From JANNYA01 sp031422315 (GTDB lineage: Bacteria > Pseudomonadota > Gammaproteobacteria > Xanthomonadales > SZUA-5), in assembly GCA_031422315.1 (NCBI GenBank), contig JANOQN010000064.1:1-64000 (forward strand): 64,000 nt of DNA, in the 5' to 3' direction. The notes beneath the pieces were generated by a model. The model was not told where the DNA came from. It worked only from the letters and a program-made list of their open reading frames with translations, and did no database searches. Position 1 is the stretch's first letter, and each line of letters starts with the position of its first letter. Both the position numbers and the translations under genes were made by a program. This document shows, in pieces, positions 8,138-17,875 of this stretch.

Positions 8138-10990
8138 TTACTCAAAGCCATCCTGAATCAGCTCCGCCGCAGGCCCGCCTTGAAACAAAATGCGATTGCT
8201 ATCTGCTCTGGCGTCGCCGAGCTGATTGTCGCGCAGAGTAAAAGTTAGCGTGCGGCCATCGGCGCTTAAACTTGCAGGCAGCGTATTCCATTGAAAGCTG
8301 CTCGCGCTGCCCTGAGTGGCCGGGCCAAAGCTGCGGATCGTCATATTGCGCTGTAGGCCGCCATCAGGCAGATTCAAGCGAATCGTAGCTGCAGTGCAGC
8401 CAGCAATTTCAAAGCGAAATGCACCTAGCGCTTTGCGCTCAAATGCGGCATCGATGCCAAAGCTGGTTGCTGGTACCGACACTACGTCATACAGCTGATT
8501 GCAGCTGCCACCCACGCCTGTTGACGCCAGGATGTAATTGGTACGGCCCAGCGTAGATCGGCTCGCGCCCGTCAGCGCATTCGCGGCCACATTGGCTTGC
8601 TGCGCATCAGCGATGCCATCGCCATTGCCATCACCGGTGGGCGATGATGCGCCTTCCTCACCATTCGGTGCGCCATCGCCATCGCCATCTAGCACGCGGG
8701 TAAATTCTGCCAAGCCAAAGCGAGTGCCAGCATAAAGCGTGTTGCCTTTGAGTGCCAATGCCGTGGCAGATCCGGTGGGTAATCCAGCGCTAATTGAATT
8801 CCAGGTCAAGCCGCCATTTTCCGATACAAACACCGCGCCTGGATTGAGTGCGTTGCCGCCGCTGGAGGCATAAATGCGCAGCGTATTGTCTGGATCAATC
8901 AGAAGAGCACGAATATCTTGCCCAGCCAGTCCAGTGCCGGCTATCGCCCAGTTTAAACCTGCGTCGATGGATTTATACACATTACCGCTCGCTGCGCTGC
9001 TATCGAAAGGATTGCTGGCGGCATACAGGATGTTGCGATTGCTCGGATCAATCACCAGCGCCAGTACAGCGTGCGCCGAAGCGCTTGAGCCGGCGTAGCG
9101 CGGCAAACCCGTCGAGCGCTGTACCCAGGTAATGCCGCCATCAGTGCTTTTGAAAATGCCATTTGCCGCACTAGGGATATAGCCCGACGCTTCGTTATAA
9201 AAGCGTAGATAGGTTCCTACATACAGCGTATTGCCATCGACCGGATCGACCAGTAACGGCACTGGAATAGGGTAATCGGCTTGCGGAAAACCAAAAGAAT
9301 CAATGCAGGTACCGCTTGGAAGCCCGTCAGTGCCTACCGCGCCGCTGGTACCGCTACCTGCGGTACTGATCGTATTCCAGTTTGACCCTGCATCCAGTGT
9401 GCGCCAAATGCGTGGAACGGTCAGGGTAACCGCACCGCCGATTGCGCTGCAATTGCCAGCGCCGCTCGCAGTCAGGTAAAGCTTGCTCCATAGCCCGCCT
9501 GATGTGATCAATTTATCAGGAACAATCGCGCGCACCGTTCCTAAATTACCCAATGCGATAGGGTTGGACGCCGCAGGTGGCGGCGCAAGCCCGGCAAAGC
9601 TCGTCAACGGGATCCAATTGGTTCCGCCATCCATACTTTTGTAAACCGGCGTGCCGCGCAGGCGCGGTTGGCGCTGCGGTGAAATATCACGGCCGCCGGC
9701 ATACAGCACTTGATTTGCGCTAGCCGCCGTGTTGCTGTCTAACAAAATGGTACGAAACCAATCAGCATCAATCGTGTTGCCTGCATCAGCCCAGATTGCG
9801 CCCGCATTGGTGCTGCGATAAAAAGGGCGGCTTTGCCCTGCGCCATCGGAATAGCCCACGTAAAATGTATTGCTGGCGGCCAATGGGTTTAGCGCAATGG
9901 CGCGCACATTGACCGCGCGCACGCCGACATTTTGGCGCGTCCAGCTGGCACCAGCATCACTGCTGCGAAAAAAGCCATCGCCGGTGACAACATAGCGCAC
10001 GTTGGAATCGCCGGGTTTGTTGCTGAGCGCAAACACTTCCAGCGGTGCGCTTGCGCCGGCGAAGGTCGGTGCGGTAGCGGAAAAAGTGAAGCTCAAGCCT
10101 GCATCGGTACTGCTTAACAATCCGCCACTCAATCCACCGGCTACGATCGTGCTGGCACTGGTGAACAAAAACCTAGACACCTGCGTTAGATTGCCGACGC
10201 CACTGCTCGGCAGGCTAAGCACGCTGTAGTTTGCGCCGGCATCGATGCTGCGAAAGTAATCTGATCCAAACCCAGTAATGAGCCCAGGCGTAACAGCGCT
10301 GTACTCCAAAGCCGACGCGCACGCGAAATAGCCAGCTGCAGTGCCCGTTATTGTGGCTGCAGTAAACGTGGCTCCAGAATCAACGCTGCGGTACATCGGC
10401 GCGCCTGCGTACGGCAGATCGCTTTCGTGGCAAGGCGCCACCGCCAAGCGGCTGGTATTGGTGGGGTCAACCGCAATTTTGCCCAGGTGAGCGGGCAGGG
10501 TAGCAGCACCGATGCGCGCCCAGGTGCTGCCCGCATCCGTGCTTTTAAACAGGCCATTGGAACGCGTACTAAGATACAGTGTGCTGCTTGCGCCCGGCGC
10601 AATGACCAAATCTTGCGGCGCGAAAAGTGGATCGGGCAGCGTTAAAACATTCACAGTAATCCAGGTATTGCCGCCATCGACGCTTTTACGCACCTTATCA
10701 CTCGCCGCGTAAAGCACGTTTGCATCGGTTTGGCTAACCGCCAGCGCAACGGTAAAGCCAATATCGGCATTTGCTGCCAGCCTTGTCCAAGTCAGTCCGG
10801 CGTCGTCGCTGCGAAACAGCGCGTTGTTGGAACCAACGTAGACGCGATTCAAGTTAGCGGCGCTGGTTTGTAAAAACCGAAGCCCTCCGCCATCGGGGCC
10901 TGAGAGCGTCCACGCGGCATCGCCAGCGAATGCGTTGGCTGCAAGTACGCTTAAAACAATTCCGGATAGGTGGCTCATCAAGCTGCGCAT
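8138..10990 (-). CDS. Secreted Asp-box (BNR/sortilin-like) repeat protein with C-terminal GFE motif
   Basis: This 950-aa protein has a Sec signal peptide (about residues 1-22, ending ANAFA). At least thirteen Asp-box motifs of the form S-x-D-x-G-x-x-W/F are spread over residues 30-760 (for example RSDDAGLTW, KSTDGGITW), predicting one or more beta-propellers of the VPS10/BNR type. A calcium-binding segment rich in DGDGD/GDGNGDG follows near residue 770. A beta-sandwich-like tail of about 150 residues resembles the 'choice-of-anchor' tails of exported proteins. The protein ends in LIQDGFE. The leader CGAGAAACCT directly before the ATG resembles the CGAGAAACCC before the Calx-beta gene. Asp-box propellers occur in sialidases and binding proteins; no catalytic set is evident. 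Confidence 0.85.
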   Translation of the reverse strand: MRSLMSHLSGIVLSVLAANAFAGDAAWTLSGPDGGGLRFLQTSAANLNRVYVGSNNALFRSDDAGLTWTRLAANADIGFTVALAVSQTDANVLYAASDKVRKSVDGGNTWITVNVLTLPDPLFAPQDLVIAPGASSTLYLSTRSNGLFKSTDAGSTWARIGAATLPAHLGKIAVDPTNTSRLAVAPCHESDLPYAGAPMYRSVDSGATFTAATITGTAAGYFACASALEYSAVTPGLITGFGSDYFRSIDAGANYSVLSLPSSGVGNLTQVSRFLFTSASTIVAGGLSGGLLSSTDAGLSFTFSATAPTFAGASAPLEVFALSNKPGDSNVRYVVTGDGFFRSSDAGASWTRQNVGVRAVNVRAIALNPLAASNTFYVGYSDGAGQSRPFYRSTNAGAIWADAGNTIDADWFRTILLDSNTAASANQVLYAGGRDISPQRQPRLRGTPVYKSMDGGTNWIPLTSFAGLAPPPAASNPIALGNLGTVRAIVPDKLITSGGLWSKLYLTASGAGNCSAIGGAVTLTVPRIWRTLDAGSNWNTISTAGSGTSGAVGTDGLPSGTCIDSFGFPQADYPIPVPLLVDPVDGNTLYVGTYLRFYNEASGYIPSAANGIFKSTDGGITWVQRSTGLPRYAGSSASAHAVLALVIDPSNRNILYAASNPFDSSAASGNVYKSIDAGLNWAIAGTGLAGQDIRALLIDPDNTLRIYASSGGNALNPGAVFVSENGGLTWNSISAGLPTGSATALALKGNTLYAGTRFGLAEFTRVLDGDGDGAPNGEEGASSPTGDGNGDGIADAQQANVAANALTGASRSTLGRTNYILASTGVGGSCNQLYDVVSVPATSFGIDAAFERKALGAFRFEIAGCTAATIRLNLPDGGLQRNMTIRSFGPATQGSASSFQWNTLPASLSADGRTLTFTLRDNQLGDARADSNRILFQGGPAAELIQDGFE

Positions 10991-11106
10991 AGGTTTCTCG
11001 TTTATTTTTAGTGCTGGGTTTGATCGACACGGATTATCTGTCGAATGATGAGCTTAGTTACGAGATTGCGAATACAAAACGACAGTCGACTGGGCTTTGA
11101 TGTGAA

Positions 11107-11128
11107 AAAACCCCGAATTTGGGGTTTT
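11107..11128 (-). terminator. Rho-independent terminator after xseB
   Basis: Read on the minus strand this is AAAACCCC-AAATTC-GGGGTTTT followed by further Ts: an 8-bp stem, a 6-base loop and a T-run. It lies about 110 bases beyond the xseB stop and closes the accA-tilS-xseB operon. On the plus strand it is not followed by a T-run. Confidence 0.75.
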
Positions 11129-11236
11129 AGGCGCGTCAATCTGCTGAATTGCGGTTTTTTCAATTTTTCGTTTCGATTCTTTGATTCGTAAACAACTCGG
11201 CGATGGGCGAGGGAGCTGTTCTAGGCAGAACAAAAC

Positions 11237-11527
11237 CTACGGCGACTTCGCCTCAAACGGCACGCGCGCATTCAAATCAGCGCTGCCTTTAAGCAGCAGC
11301 TCAACCCGCAGCTGGGCGGAATCGAGCGCATTTTTGCAGGTCTCGTAAAGCGCCATGCCGTGCGCGAAGCTGTGAACGGTTTCATCAAGGCTCAATTCGC
11401 CCGCTTCTAGTTTGCCAATAAGGCCTTCAAGTTCGCCTAATGATTCTTCAAATTTCGCACTGGACTCAGGCCCTGAATGAGATCCAGAAACCAATTCAGA
11501 TGTTTCGCTTTTCACTTTTGCACCCAT
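11237..11527 (-). CDS. xseB: Exodeoxyribonuclease VII small subunit
   Basis: XseB partners with XseA to form exonuclease VII, which degrades single-stranded DNA into oligonucleotides. The core FEESLGELEGLIGKLEAGEL, followed by a GM-x-LYE-x-C helix and an RVE-LL segment, is the family signature. The start is uncertain. A TTG at 11545 would add six residues; the ATG at 11527 gives 96 aa, still slightly longer than the usual 75-85. The gene lies 84 bases after tilS and ahead of a terminator. In many proteobacteria xseB precedes ispA-dxs; neither is here, and xseA is not in the window. Confidence 0.9.
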   Translation of the reverse strand: MGAKVKSETSELVSGSHSGPESSAKFEESLGELEGLIGKLEAGELSLDETVHSFAHGMALYETCKNALDSAQLRVELLLKGSADLNARVPFEAKSP

Positions 11528-11611
11528 TTGACTTTGCTCGATCAATGCTTCGTAAGCAAATCGCTTATAACCTAACTATATCTGAATCGGTAGGAAGCTG
11601 TCTACCACTAG

Positions 11612-13021
11612 TTAGTTTGCTTCCTCAAACCTCAGCTGACAGCTTCCCAGCGCATCAGCTAATCGCTGACTCATGGCCACGCCGACGACCGCTTCAATCT
11701 CAGCATCCGAGTGTGGCGCTAGTGTGACTAGCGGCAAGCGATTTCTCAAAAACGGCGGGATCGCCTGTTCTTGAAACAGCGTTTTAAGCGATTTGGACAA
11801 ACCGCGCCCGGCGGGGCGCAGCACGGCGTCGCCTGCTCTAAAGCGCACGGATAGCACGATATTGGGTGGCGCAAGGCCCGCAGGCAAAATCGCCAAGAGC
11901 TGATCGCCACCCGGCAATCGCAGCGGCGTTTGCAAATCCCAGAGCTGCGAAAATTCGGCTCTAGCTTGATTTTCTGCGTCGCTAGCCTTGCGCGCAAAAT
12001 ACAGCAAATCACGATAGCGATGAAGGTAATGGTGATTTGCGATTGCCATCTCGCCACTTGCACAGGCCGCCATAGCCAGCACCAGCGCGCGCGCCGCCGC
12101 TGCATCGGGTAAGGTATTGCCCGGAAAATACAGACTTGCCCGTTCGCTCAGCCAGCTTTGCAGCATGTGAATATGCAAGCCCGATGGCTCGGCGCGCAGC
12201 AAGCGCAAATTAAGCACATTTGGATCAAGCGTAATGCAGCGCGCCAAAGCCTTTTCGGTGAAGCCCGCGATCAAATCACGATCTGCACGCGCTTGCGCGG
12301 CAAGCTGTACCAGCGTGCGATTCAATGCAGGCGCAATTTTGCGCAGTGCGGGCATCAGCTGGCGGCGCAGATTATTTCTCGGCGATTGCATTCGTAAATT
12401 GAGCGAATCTTCGCGCCATTGAAGCTGATGATGATTGGCATATTGCTCGATCTCAGCGCGGGAAACGCAAAGCCATGGCCTTGCGAGTCGATAGCGCGCT
12501 TGTCCATCCACATATTGAATGCGTTCGCTCGCCATCGCCGCTAGCCCGCGCGTACCCGCGCCGCGCAGCATGCGCAATAATACGGTTTCGGCTTGATCAT
12601 CTTGCTGGTGCGCGGTCATGACCAGCGGCAGGCCTAATTCGTTCGGAAGCCTAGCGCTATCGGCGAGCGCAGCTAGCGCTTGATAGCGGGCAATACGCGC
12701 GCCGCCTTCTAGGCCAAAACCCGCATGAATATCCACGTTAATCCGGCTGCTATAAAACGCCACCCCCAGTTTGTTGGCATACGCTCGGCAAAAATCGGCC
12801 CAGTCGGCAGAATCGTCAAACAGCGCATGGTCGACGTGTAGCAGTGCCAGCTTTAGCCCGCGTGTTTTAGCGAACGCGGCTGCGGCATGTGCGAGCGCAA
12901 ATGAATCGACGCCGCCGGAAATCGCTACTGAAAAACTGGCGGGCTTGTCGGCAAGCGCTTGCCAGAACTGGTTGAGCGCCGCTGAAAGCGGATCAAATTC
13001 CGGATTTTTCTTCGCACGCAA
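11612..13021 (-). CDS. tilS: tRNA(Ile)-lysidine synthetase
   Basis: TilS attaches lysine to C34 of the CAU-anticodon tRNA-Ile, which lets it read AUA codons; the enzyme is essential. The N-type PP-loop SGGVDS is at residues 35-40. The HQQDDQAET segment and the R-G-x-G-x-RG-L-x-AM motif follow, and the C-terminal substrate-recognition domain reads RFRAGD...GRGLSKSLKTLFQE. At 469 aa the length is typical. The gene starts with TTG at 13021, three bases beyond the accA stop; the Shine-Dalgarno-like AAAGGCGG lies in the accA end, implying translational coupling. The order accA-tilS is conserved in gammaproteobacteria. Confidence 0.95.
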   Translation of the reverse strand: MRAKKNPEFDPLSAALNQFWQALADKPASFSVAISGGVDSFALAHAAAAFAKTRGLKLALLHVDHALFDDSADWADFCRAYANKLGVAFYSSRINVDIHAGFGLEGGARIARYQALAALADSARLPNELGLPLVMTAHQQDDQAETVLLRMLRGAGTRGLAAMASERIQYVDGQARYRLARPWLCVSRAEIEQYANHHQLQWREDSLNLRMQSPRNNLRRQLMPALRKIAPALNRTLVQLAAQARADRDLIAGFTEKALARCITLDPNVLNLRLLRAEPSGLHIHMLQSWLSERASLYFPGNTLPDAAAARALVLAMAACASGEMAIANHHYLHRYRDLLYFARKASDAENQARAEFSQLWDLQTPLRLPGGDQLLAILPAGLAPPNIVLSVRFRAGDAVLRPAGRGLSKSLKTLFQEQAIPPFLRNRLPLVTLAPHSDAEIEAVVGVAMSQRLADALGSCQLRFEEAN

Positions 13022-13024
13022 ATG

Positions 13025-13984
13025 CTATGCCGCCTTTGCTTCGCCATAGCCGCGCAAACGGCGGTAGCGCTGATCTAACAATGCATCCAGCGGGATGGCT
13101 TTTAAGCGTAGTAGCTCAGCCTTGATGGCGGATTTTAAATTCGCACAAATTTTATCAAGGTCCCGATGCGCGCCGCCCAAAGGTTCCGGCACGATATGAT
13201 CAATCAGCTTAAGTGATTTGAGCCGATCTGAAGTAATGCCCATGGCCTCGGCGGCATCTTTGGCGCGATCCGCGCTTTTCCACAAAATGCTGGCGCAGCC
13301 CTCTGGAGAAATGACCGAATAAGTCGCGTACTGCAGCATCAGCGTTACATCTGACACGCCAATCGCGAGCGCGCCCCCGGAGCCGCCTTCGCCAATCACA
13401 CTGGCCACAATCGGCACCCGTAAATCGCTCAACACCAGCAAATTATGCGCAATCGCTTCGGATTGATTGCGCTCCTCAGCACCGATGCCGGGGTACGCGC
13501 CCGGCGTATCAATCAGCGTGAGCACCGGCAAGCCAAAGCGCTCGGCCATTTGCATAAGCCGTAGCGCTTTGCGATAGCCTTCAGGGCGTGGCATGGCGAA
13601 ATTGCGCCGCACTTTTTGTTTGGTATCGCGGCCTTTTTGCTGGCCGATCACCATCACGGCAATTTCATCGAGCTTGGCTAGGCCGCCCACAATCGCTGCG
13701 TCATCCGAAAAGCTGCGATCGCCGGCTAGCTCGTGAAACTCGCTAAAGATTGCGCCGATGTAATCAAGCGCATGCGGGCGCAACGGGTGCCTGGATAGCT
13801 GGGTGACTTGCCAGGAAGTTAGATTGCTAAATATTTCCTGGGTTTTCGCGTTAATTTTCAGCTTGAGCTGGCCGCTTTCTTTTTCGATGTTGATAGCGCT
13901 GTCGTCACTTGCGCTTTTTAGCTCGGCCAGTTTGGCTTCTAACTCGGCAATCGGCTGTTCAAAATCTAGAAAATTCGGGTTCAT
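13025..13984 (-). CDS. accA: Acetyl-CoA carboxylase carboxyltransferase subunit alpha
   Basis: AccA pairs with AccD to move carboxyl from biotin carrier protein to acetyl-CoA, giving malonyl-CoA for fatty acid synthesis. The 319-aa length and the N-terminal helical part (LDFEQPIAELEAKLAEL) are typical. So are GRDTKQKVRRNFAMPRPEGYRKA-like sequence, the DTPGAYPG turn and the oxyanion-forming GEGGSGGALA. AGGAG sits 7 bases before the ATG. It is the first gene of accA-tilS-xseB. Confidence 0.97.
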   Translation of the reverse strand: MNPNFLDFEQPIAELEAKLAELKSASDDSAINIEKESGQLKLKINAKTQEIFSNLTSWQVTQLSRHPLRPHALDYIGAIFSEFHELAGDRSFSDDAAIVGGLAKLDEIAVMVIGQQKGRDTKQKVRRNFAMPRPEGYRKALRLMQMAERFGLPVLTLIDTPGAYPGIGAEERNQSEAIAHNLLVLSDLRVPIVASVIGEGGSGGALAIGVSDVTLMLQYATYSVISPEGCASILWKSADRAKDAAEAMGITSDRLKSLKLIDHIVPEPLGGAHRDLDKICANLKSAIKAELLRLKAIPLDALLDQRYRRLRGYGEAKAA

Positions 13985-14141
13985 TTTGCGGCTCCTGGTT
14001 ACATCAATATGTTGGAAATATTCCAGTTCTTAATCGAGACGATTCCAAGGCGGCGACGCGAGGATCGACGAAGGCGTACTCAAGTACGTCTAGGAGACCG
14101 CAACGCACCAAAGCCTGAAGCGTTTTGATTAGGAATCGGAA

Positions 14142-16073
14142 TTATAAGTTAGTTTCATTCGCATTCGGGATCGGCACCAGCAAATGCACCGCTAAACCAT
14201 TCGGACTAGCCGCTTGAAAGCGCGCATAGCCACCAAGCGCCTTCATGCGCTGCTCCAAATTGAGCCGGCCGCGCCCGCGCGGGGTGCTGCCTTTATCGGG
14301 TAAATCGGCAATGCCCACGCCATTATCTTGCACAATGAATTCTAGTGCGCTGCCAGCCTCGCGCGCGCTAATCTGCACTTCGCTGGCTTTGGCGTGTTTG
14401 ATCACGTTGACTAGCGCTTCTTGTAAGGCCCGAAAAATATTGAGCATGCGCCGGGGCGATAGCTTTAAGCCTTCCGGCAAATTCGCCGTGCGCCAAATTG
14501 AGTGCAAGCCAGCCGCCTTCAAGCGCGGCTCTAAACGCGATCGAAATTGCCCGAGCGCTTCGGCCAAATCCGCGCCGAAGCTGTCAATCGAATCCATCAC
14601 CAAGCGCAAATCGGCAATCGCCTCAATCAGCGCTTGCTCCATCTGTTGACTGCTCATGCCGGAATGGCGCACGGCGGCTAGCAGCGAAACTAGTTGGCTG
14701 CCCGCACCATCATGCAAATCGGTAGCAAGCCGGTGTCGCTCTTCACTCAGCAGCTTTTCTTTTTCGAGCTGTCGACGCGCTTGAAATTGCTCCTCTAGCG
14801 CGCTGCTTTTTTCCAAGATTCGCCGATCTAGCAGCGCATTTTCTGCCTCAATTGCGCCTAGCAAATACAAAAATCGCTGCAATAGTGAATAGCCGAACAC
14901 CACGACAATCGGCAGGATCGCGAGCTGTAGAATCGGCAGCGCCAGTTCGGTGCGCCAGCCTTGGCGGGTTCCGGTATCTAACACTGCGCAAGCCAAACCC
15001 AACAAGGCGGCGGATGCAAGCCAATAGGCATCATCACGGCGCACCGCTTTGGCATGCGCGAGCAGCAGCCAGCAAATGCGCAGCGATTGCACCAGTAAAA
15101 CGATTGGCATCAGCACGCGCATAAAAAATTCGATCAAATTCGAGCCCAGGCTAGCGCTTGGGGCTACTACAGATAGGCTAATAAGCGCCGTTACCGCCAA
15201 AATGACTAGCCAGTCAATGCCGCGATCAAGCGCAGCGCGCGGAGTTTTTAGGCTGGCTAGCGAGCCAATTTGCTGCTGCAAAAAGCTATTAACGAACCGG
15301 CGAATGGCCAGCAGTGAAAACGCCAGCGCTATGGTGATGCCGGCGATCCAGCTTGCCCCCACGAACGGTGCCTGATACCAAACAAAGTGCCACAGATAAA
15401 CCAGCCATAGCGCGACGCCGAGTGCAAACCAGCCGTAGATGGCCTCCTTCCGGCGGGAAATCCACAGCATGGCCGCGAACGCCGCCACAATCGCGGCGCA
15501 CAGCGCGGCAACTTCAGTCAGCGTGACGCGAATGCGATAATGCTGATAGAAATGCGCTTCCAATTGATCACGAGGGCCAACCCACAAATCCCCCAGCACT
15601 AAACCCCGGTGCAGCGAAGGAGAAAACAGCGTAGCGCTGGCGTTTGGGCTGCGAAAATATAGCGCAACACTATTGCCACCGGCGTGCAGCAATTCAGGCG
15701 GCAAAAAAAACAAATAGCTTTGCCGCAAACCGGCATCATCTGCGCCAGGCAGCAGCCGCAGCTTTTCCATGCGCGCGCCGTTGACGATCAGCTCGACCGG
15801 CTGATTGACATAGCCAAGCCAGATCGCACTGGGCACCGGCGCGATCGCATCGATCACATACGTGGTGCGCAGCATAAGGTTGCTGTCGGTTGAGGACGCT
15901 TTGGCAAAGCGCAGTACGCCGTTTTTCGGTAGCTCAAATTGCTCGCCGAGATCATTTTGCAGGCTAACTAAATTTTGTGCGCCGGGCGGTACCTGCGGGT
16001 TGCTGAGCAGCCAGCCAAATACGCTGCCGAACAGTAAAAACACGCCTGCGCTGAGTAGGCCGGGTATGCGCAT
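14142..16073 (-). CDS. Membrane sensor histidine kinase, NarL/HisKA_3 type
   Basis: This 643-aa kinase has an N-terminal membrane anchor and an extracytoplasmic sensory region to about residue 185 (jelly-roll-like, as in 7TMR-DISM proteins). About seven membrane segments follow (about 190-400), then a short coiled coil. The transmitter has the HisKA_3 H-box ERHRLATDLHDGAGSQ (His near residue 454), the N-box ALQEALVNVIKHAKAS, the G1 motif DNGVGI and the G2 motif GRGRLNLEQRMKALGG. It lies 9 bases after the response regulator and is surely its partner. A histone-deacetylase-like gene precedes both. The stimulus is unknown. Confidence 0.9.
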   Translation of the reverse strand: MRIPGLLSAGVFLLFGSVFGWLLSNPQVPPGAQNLVSLQNDLGEQFELPKNGVLRFAKASSTDSNLMLRTTYVIDAIAPVPSAIWLGYVNQPVELIVNGARMEKLRLLPGADDAGLRQSYLFFLPPELLHAGGNSVALYFRSPNASATLFSPSLHRGLVLGDLWVGPRDQLEAHFYQHYRIRVTLTEVAALCAAIVAAFAAMLWISRRKEAIYGWFALGVALWLVYLWHFVWYQAPFVGASWIAGITIALAFSLLAIRRFVNSFLQQQIGSLASLKTPRAALDRGIDWLVILAVTALISLSVVAPSASLGSNLIEFFMRVLMPIVLLVQSLRICWLLLAHAKAVRRDDAYWLASAALLGLACAVLDTGTRQGWRTELALPILQLAILPIVVVFGYSLLQRFLYLLGAIEAENALLDRRILEKSSALEEQFQARRQLEKEKLLSEERHRLATDLHDGAGSQLVSLLAAVRHSGMSSQQMEQALIEAIADLRLVMDSIDSFGADLAEALGQFRSRLEPRLKAAGLHSIWRTANLPEGLKLSPRRMLNIFRALQEALVNVIKHAKASEVQISAREAGSALEFIVQDNGVGIADLPDKGSTPRGRGRLNLEQRMKALGGYARFQAASPNGLAVHLLVPIPNANETNL

Positions 16074-16082
16074 CGGGCGAAT

Positions 16083-16712
16083 TTATTCGCGCAGCAGGCC
16101 AAGCTGGCGCGCTTCAAACAGTGCCTCGGTGCGCGAATGCACCGATAATTTTCGATAGATATCACGCACATAGCTGACCACCGTGCTGTACTTAAGTCCA
16201 AGCGTTTCCGCCACTTCATCGTGCCGCAGGCCTTTGGCGATCAGCTTTAAAATATCAACTTCACGCTCGCTCAGCGGATTGCTAACCGGTTCGCTCATCG
16301 GGCGAAAGCGCTTGAGTAAATGCACCGCAATCGCGGGTGAAATTGGCGCTTCGCCATCCAACACGCGCAGCGCGGCTTGGCCAATGGCTTCGGGCGATTC
16401 ATCTTTTAGCAAATAACCGCTCGCACCCGCTTCTAACGCCCGTACCACGTGGGTTTCATCACCGAGCGATGAAATGACCAGCACTTCCGGGCGAGGTGTC
16501 ATGCGTGAAGCGTAGGCGATCAGCTGCGTGCCTTCGCCATCGGGCAGCCCTAAATCCACCAGCAGCAGTTTGGGGTGATGTTTTTGCAGCGCCAACAGTC
16601 CGCTGGCGACGTTCTCAGCAAAGTAAACCGGCTGCAAAGCCGGGCAGCGCTGCAAAGCATCAAATAAATAGGCACGGGTTGCGGCATCATCTTCAACGAG
16701 TACAGTGGCCAT
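16083..16712 (-). CDS. NarL/FixJ-type response regulator
   Basis: The ATG at 16712 is chosen because AAGGAAAAA precedes it and the protein then opens directly with the receiver strand MATVLVEDD. An upstream ATG would start inside the preceding gene. The 209-aa product has the acidic pocket E7-D8-D9, phosphoacceptor D53 (LLLVDLGLPDG), the VISS switch region, and a LuxR-type helix-turn-helix (LSEREVDILKLIAKG ... SVHSRTEAL). It is a transcription factor controlled by the adjacent kinase. It lies 13 bases after the deacetylase-like gene and 9 bases before the kinase gene. Confidence 0.93.
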   Translation of the reverse strand: MATVLVEDDAATRAYLFDALQRCPALQPVYFAENVASGLLALQKHHPKLLLVDLGLPDGEGTQLIAYASRMTPRPEVLVISSLGDETHVVRALEAGASGYLLKDESPEAIGQAALRVLDGEAPISPAIAVHLLKRFRPMSEPVSNPLSEREVDILKLIAKGLRHDEVAETLGLKYSTVVSYVRDIYRKLSVHSRTEALFEARQLGLLRE

Positions 16713-16725
16713 CGGTTTTTCCTTG

Positions 16726-17673
16726 TTAATTGACACGATCAGAGTTGGTTGAATCAAGCTGGTACGGCGCCAATAGCGCCTGCACATGCGCGGTTATGCA
16801 TTCACGCAGCGCGCTCAAGCTGTAGCCGCCTTCCAGCAGCGAAATTACTCGCCCACTTGCGCTCACACCGGCTTGCTGACACAGCTTTCGGGTCAGCCAA
16901 GCAAAGCTACCTGCATGCACATTCAAACCCGCGAGTGGGTCCAGCGCGTGCGCATCAAAACCTGCCGATATGATGATCAGCTCCGGTGCAAATGCCGCCA
17001 ATTTGGGCAGCAGCTGGGTTTCCCAAACCTGCTGAAATTGTGCATCTCCGGCACCGGTTGGGATCGGTGCGTTGACAATATTGCCGCTATCGCCACGCTC
17101 GGCTGCCGCGCCACTGTAAGGATAAAGCGGCGCTTGATGGCTGGATAAGTACTGCACGCGCGGTTCATGCCAAAAAATATCCTGTGTGCCATTGCCATGA
17201 TGGACGTCAAAATCCACCACGCTAACGCGCGCTAGACCCAGCTCCAGCGCTTGCGCCGCTACAATCGCTGCGGAGTTGAACAAGCAAAAACCCATCGCCT
17301 CGTTCGCACTGGCGTGGTGCCCAGGCGGGCGCACCGCACAAAAAGCCGTTTGATCACTACCCGCCATTAACGCATCTAATGCAGCTAAACCGGCACCCGC
17401 AGCGCGTAAAGCCGCGTTGATGGAGCCCGGACTAATACGCGTGTCACCGTCAATCGCGACCAATTCAGCGCAGCCTTGCAATGCCAGCAAGCGCTTGACG
17501 TGGCTCGGCGTGTGGACGTTCAAAAGCGCCGATTCGGGCGCGAATGGCGCATCAATGATCGGCAAATTCATCGCGGCCAACGCATCCCACGCTGCGCGCA
17601 AACGCTCTGGCGATTCTGGGTGGCCGTAACCGGGTTGATGTAAAAAGCAATCCGCGTGGGAAAAAACTAGCAA
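16726..17673 (-). CDS. Histone deacetylase family protein (class II-like, zinc-dependent)
   Basis: This 315-aa arginase/deacetylase-fold enzyme has RPPGHHA with the two active-site histidines at 119-120. The zinc ligands are D156 and H158 in DFDVHHGNGT and D240 in SAGFDAH. The C-terminal LLEGGYS turn is also present. Bacterial members remove acetyl groups from acetylpolyamines, acetoin-related substrates or protein lysines; the substrate here cannot be told. It is the first gene of a three-gene operon with a NarL-type two-component pair, so the pair may respond to, or control, acetyl metabolism (inference). Confidence 0.92.
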   Translation of the reverse strand: MLVFSHADCFLHQPGYGHPESPERLRAAWDALAAMNLPIIDAPFAPESALLNVHTPSHVKRLLALQGCAELVAIDGDTRISPGSINAALRAAGAGLAALDALMAGSDQTAFCAVRPPGHHASANEAMGFCLFNSAAIVAAQALELGLARVSVVDFDVHHGNGTQDIFWHEPRVQYLSSHQAPLYPYSGAAAERGDSGNIVNAPIPTGAGDAQFQQVWETQLLPKLAAFAPELIIISAGFDAHALDPLAGLNVHAGSFAWLTRKLCQQAGVSASGRVISLLEGGYSLSALRECITAHVQALLAPYQLDSTNSDRVN

Positions 17674-17875
17674 GTCTGCGCTCGGTTGAGGGTTTAGTTG
17701 GAGCTGATGGCGAGGCGCATCATAGCGTGAAAGCGAGGTGTTTTTGGGGATGTAAGCCTATTGAAGCTTTAATCACCGCAAAGCCCAATTTTAGCCACTC
17801 TCCCTTTACGGGGTACGGGTTGGGAAGAGCGTAAGCCGTTTGCACGACCAGGTTGATCCCTGCCCAATCATGCGC

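Noticed and set aside
7939..8151. 70-aa minus-strand frame through repeat R1
   Set aside because: It is largely the translated repeat arms and has no family features.
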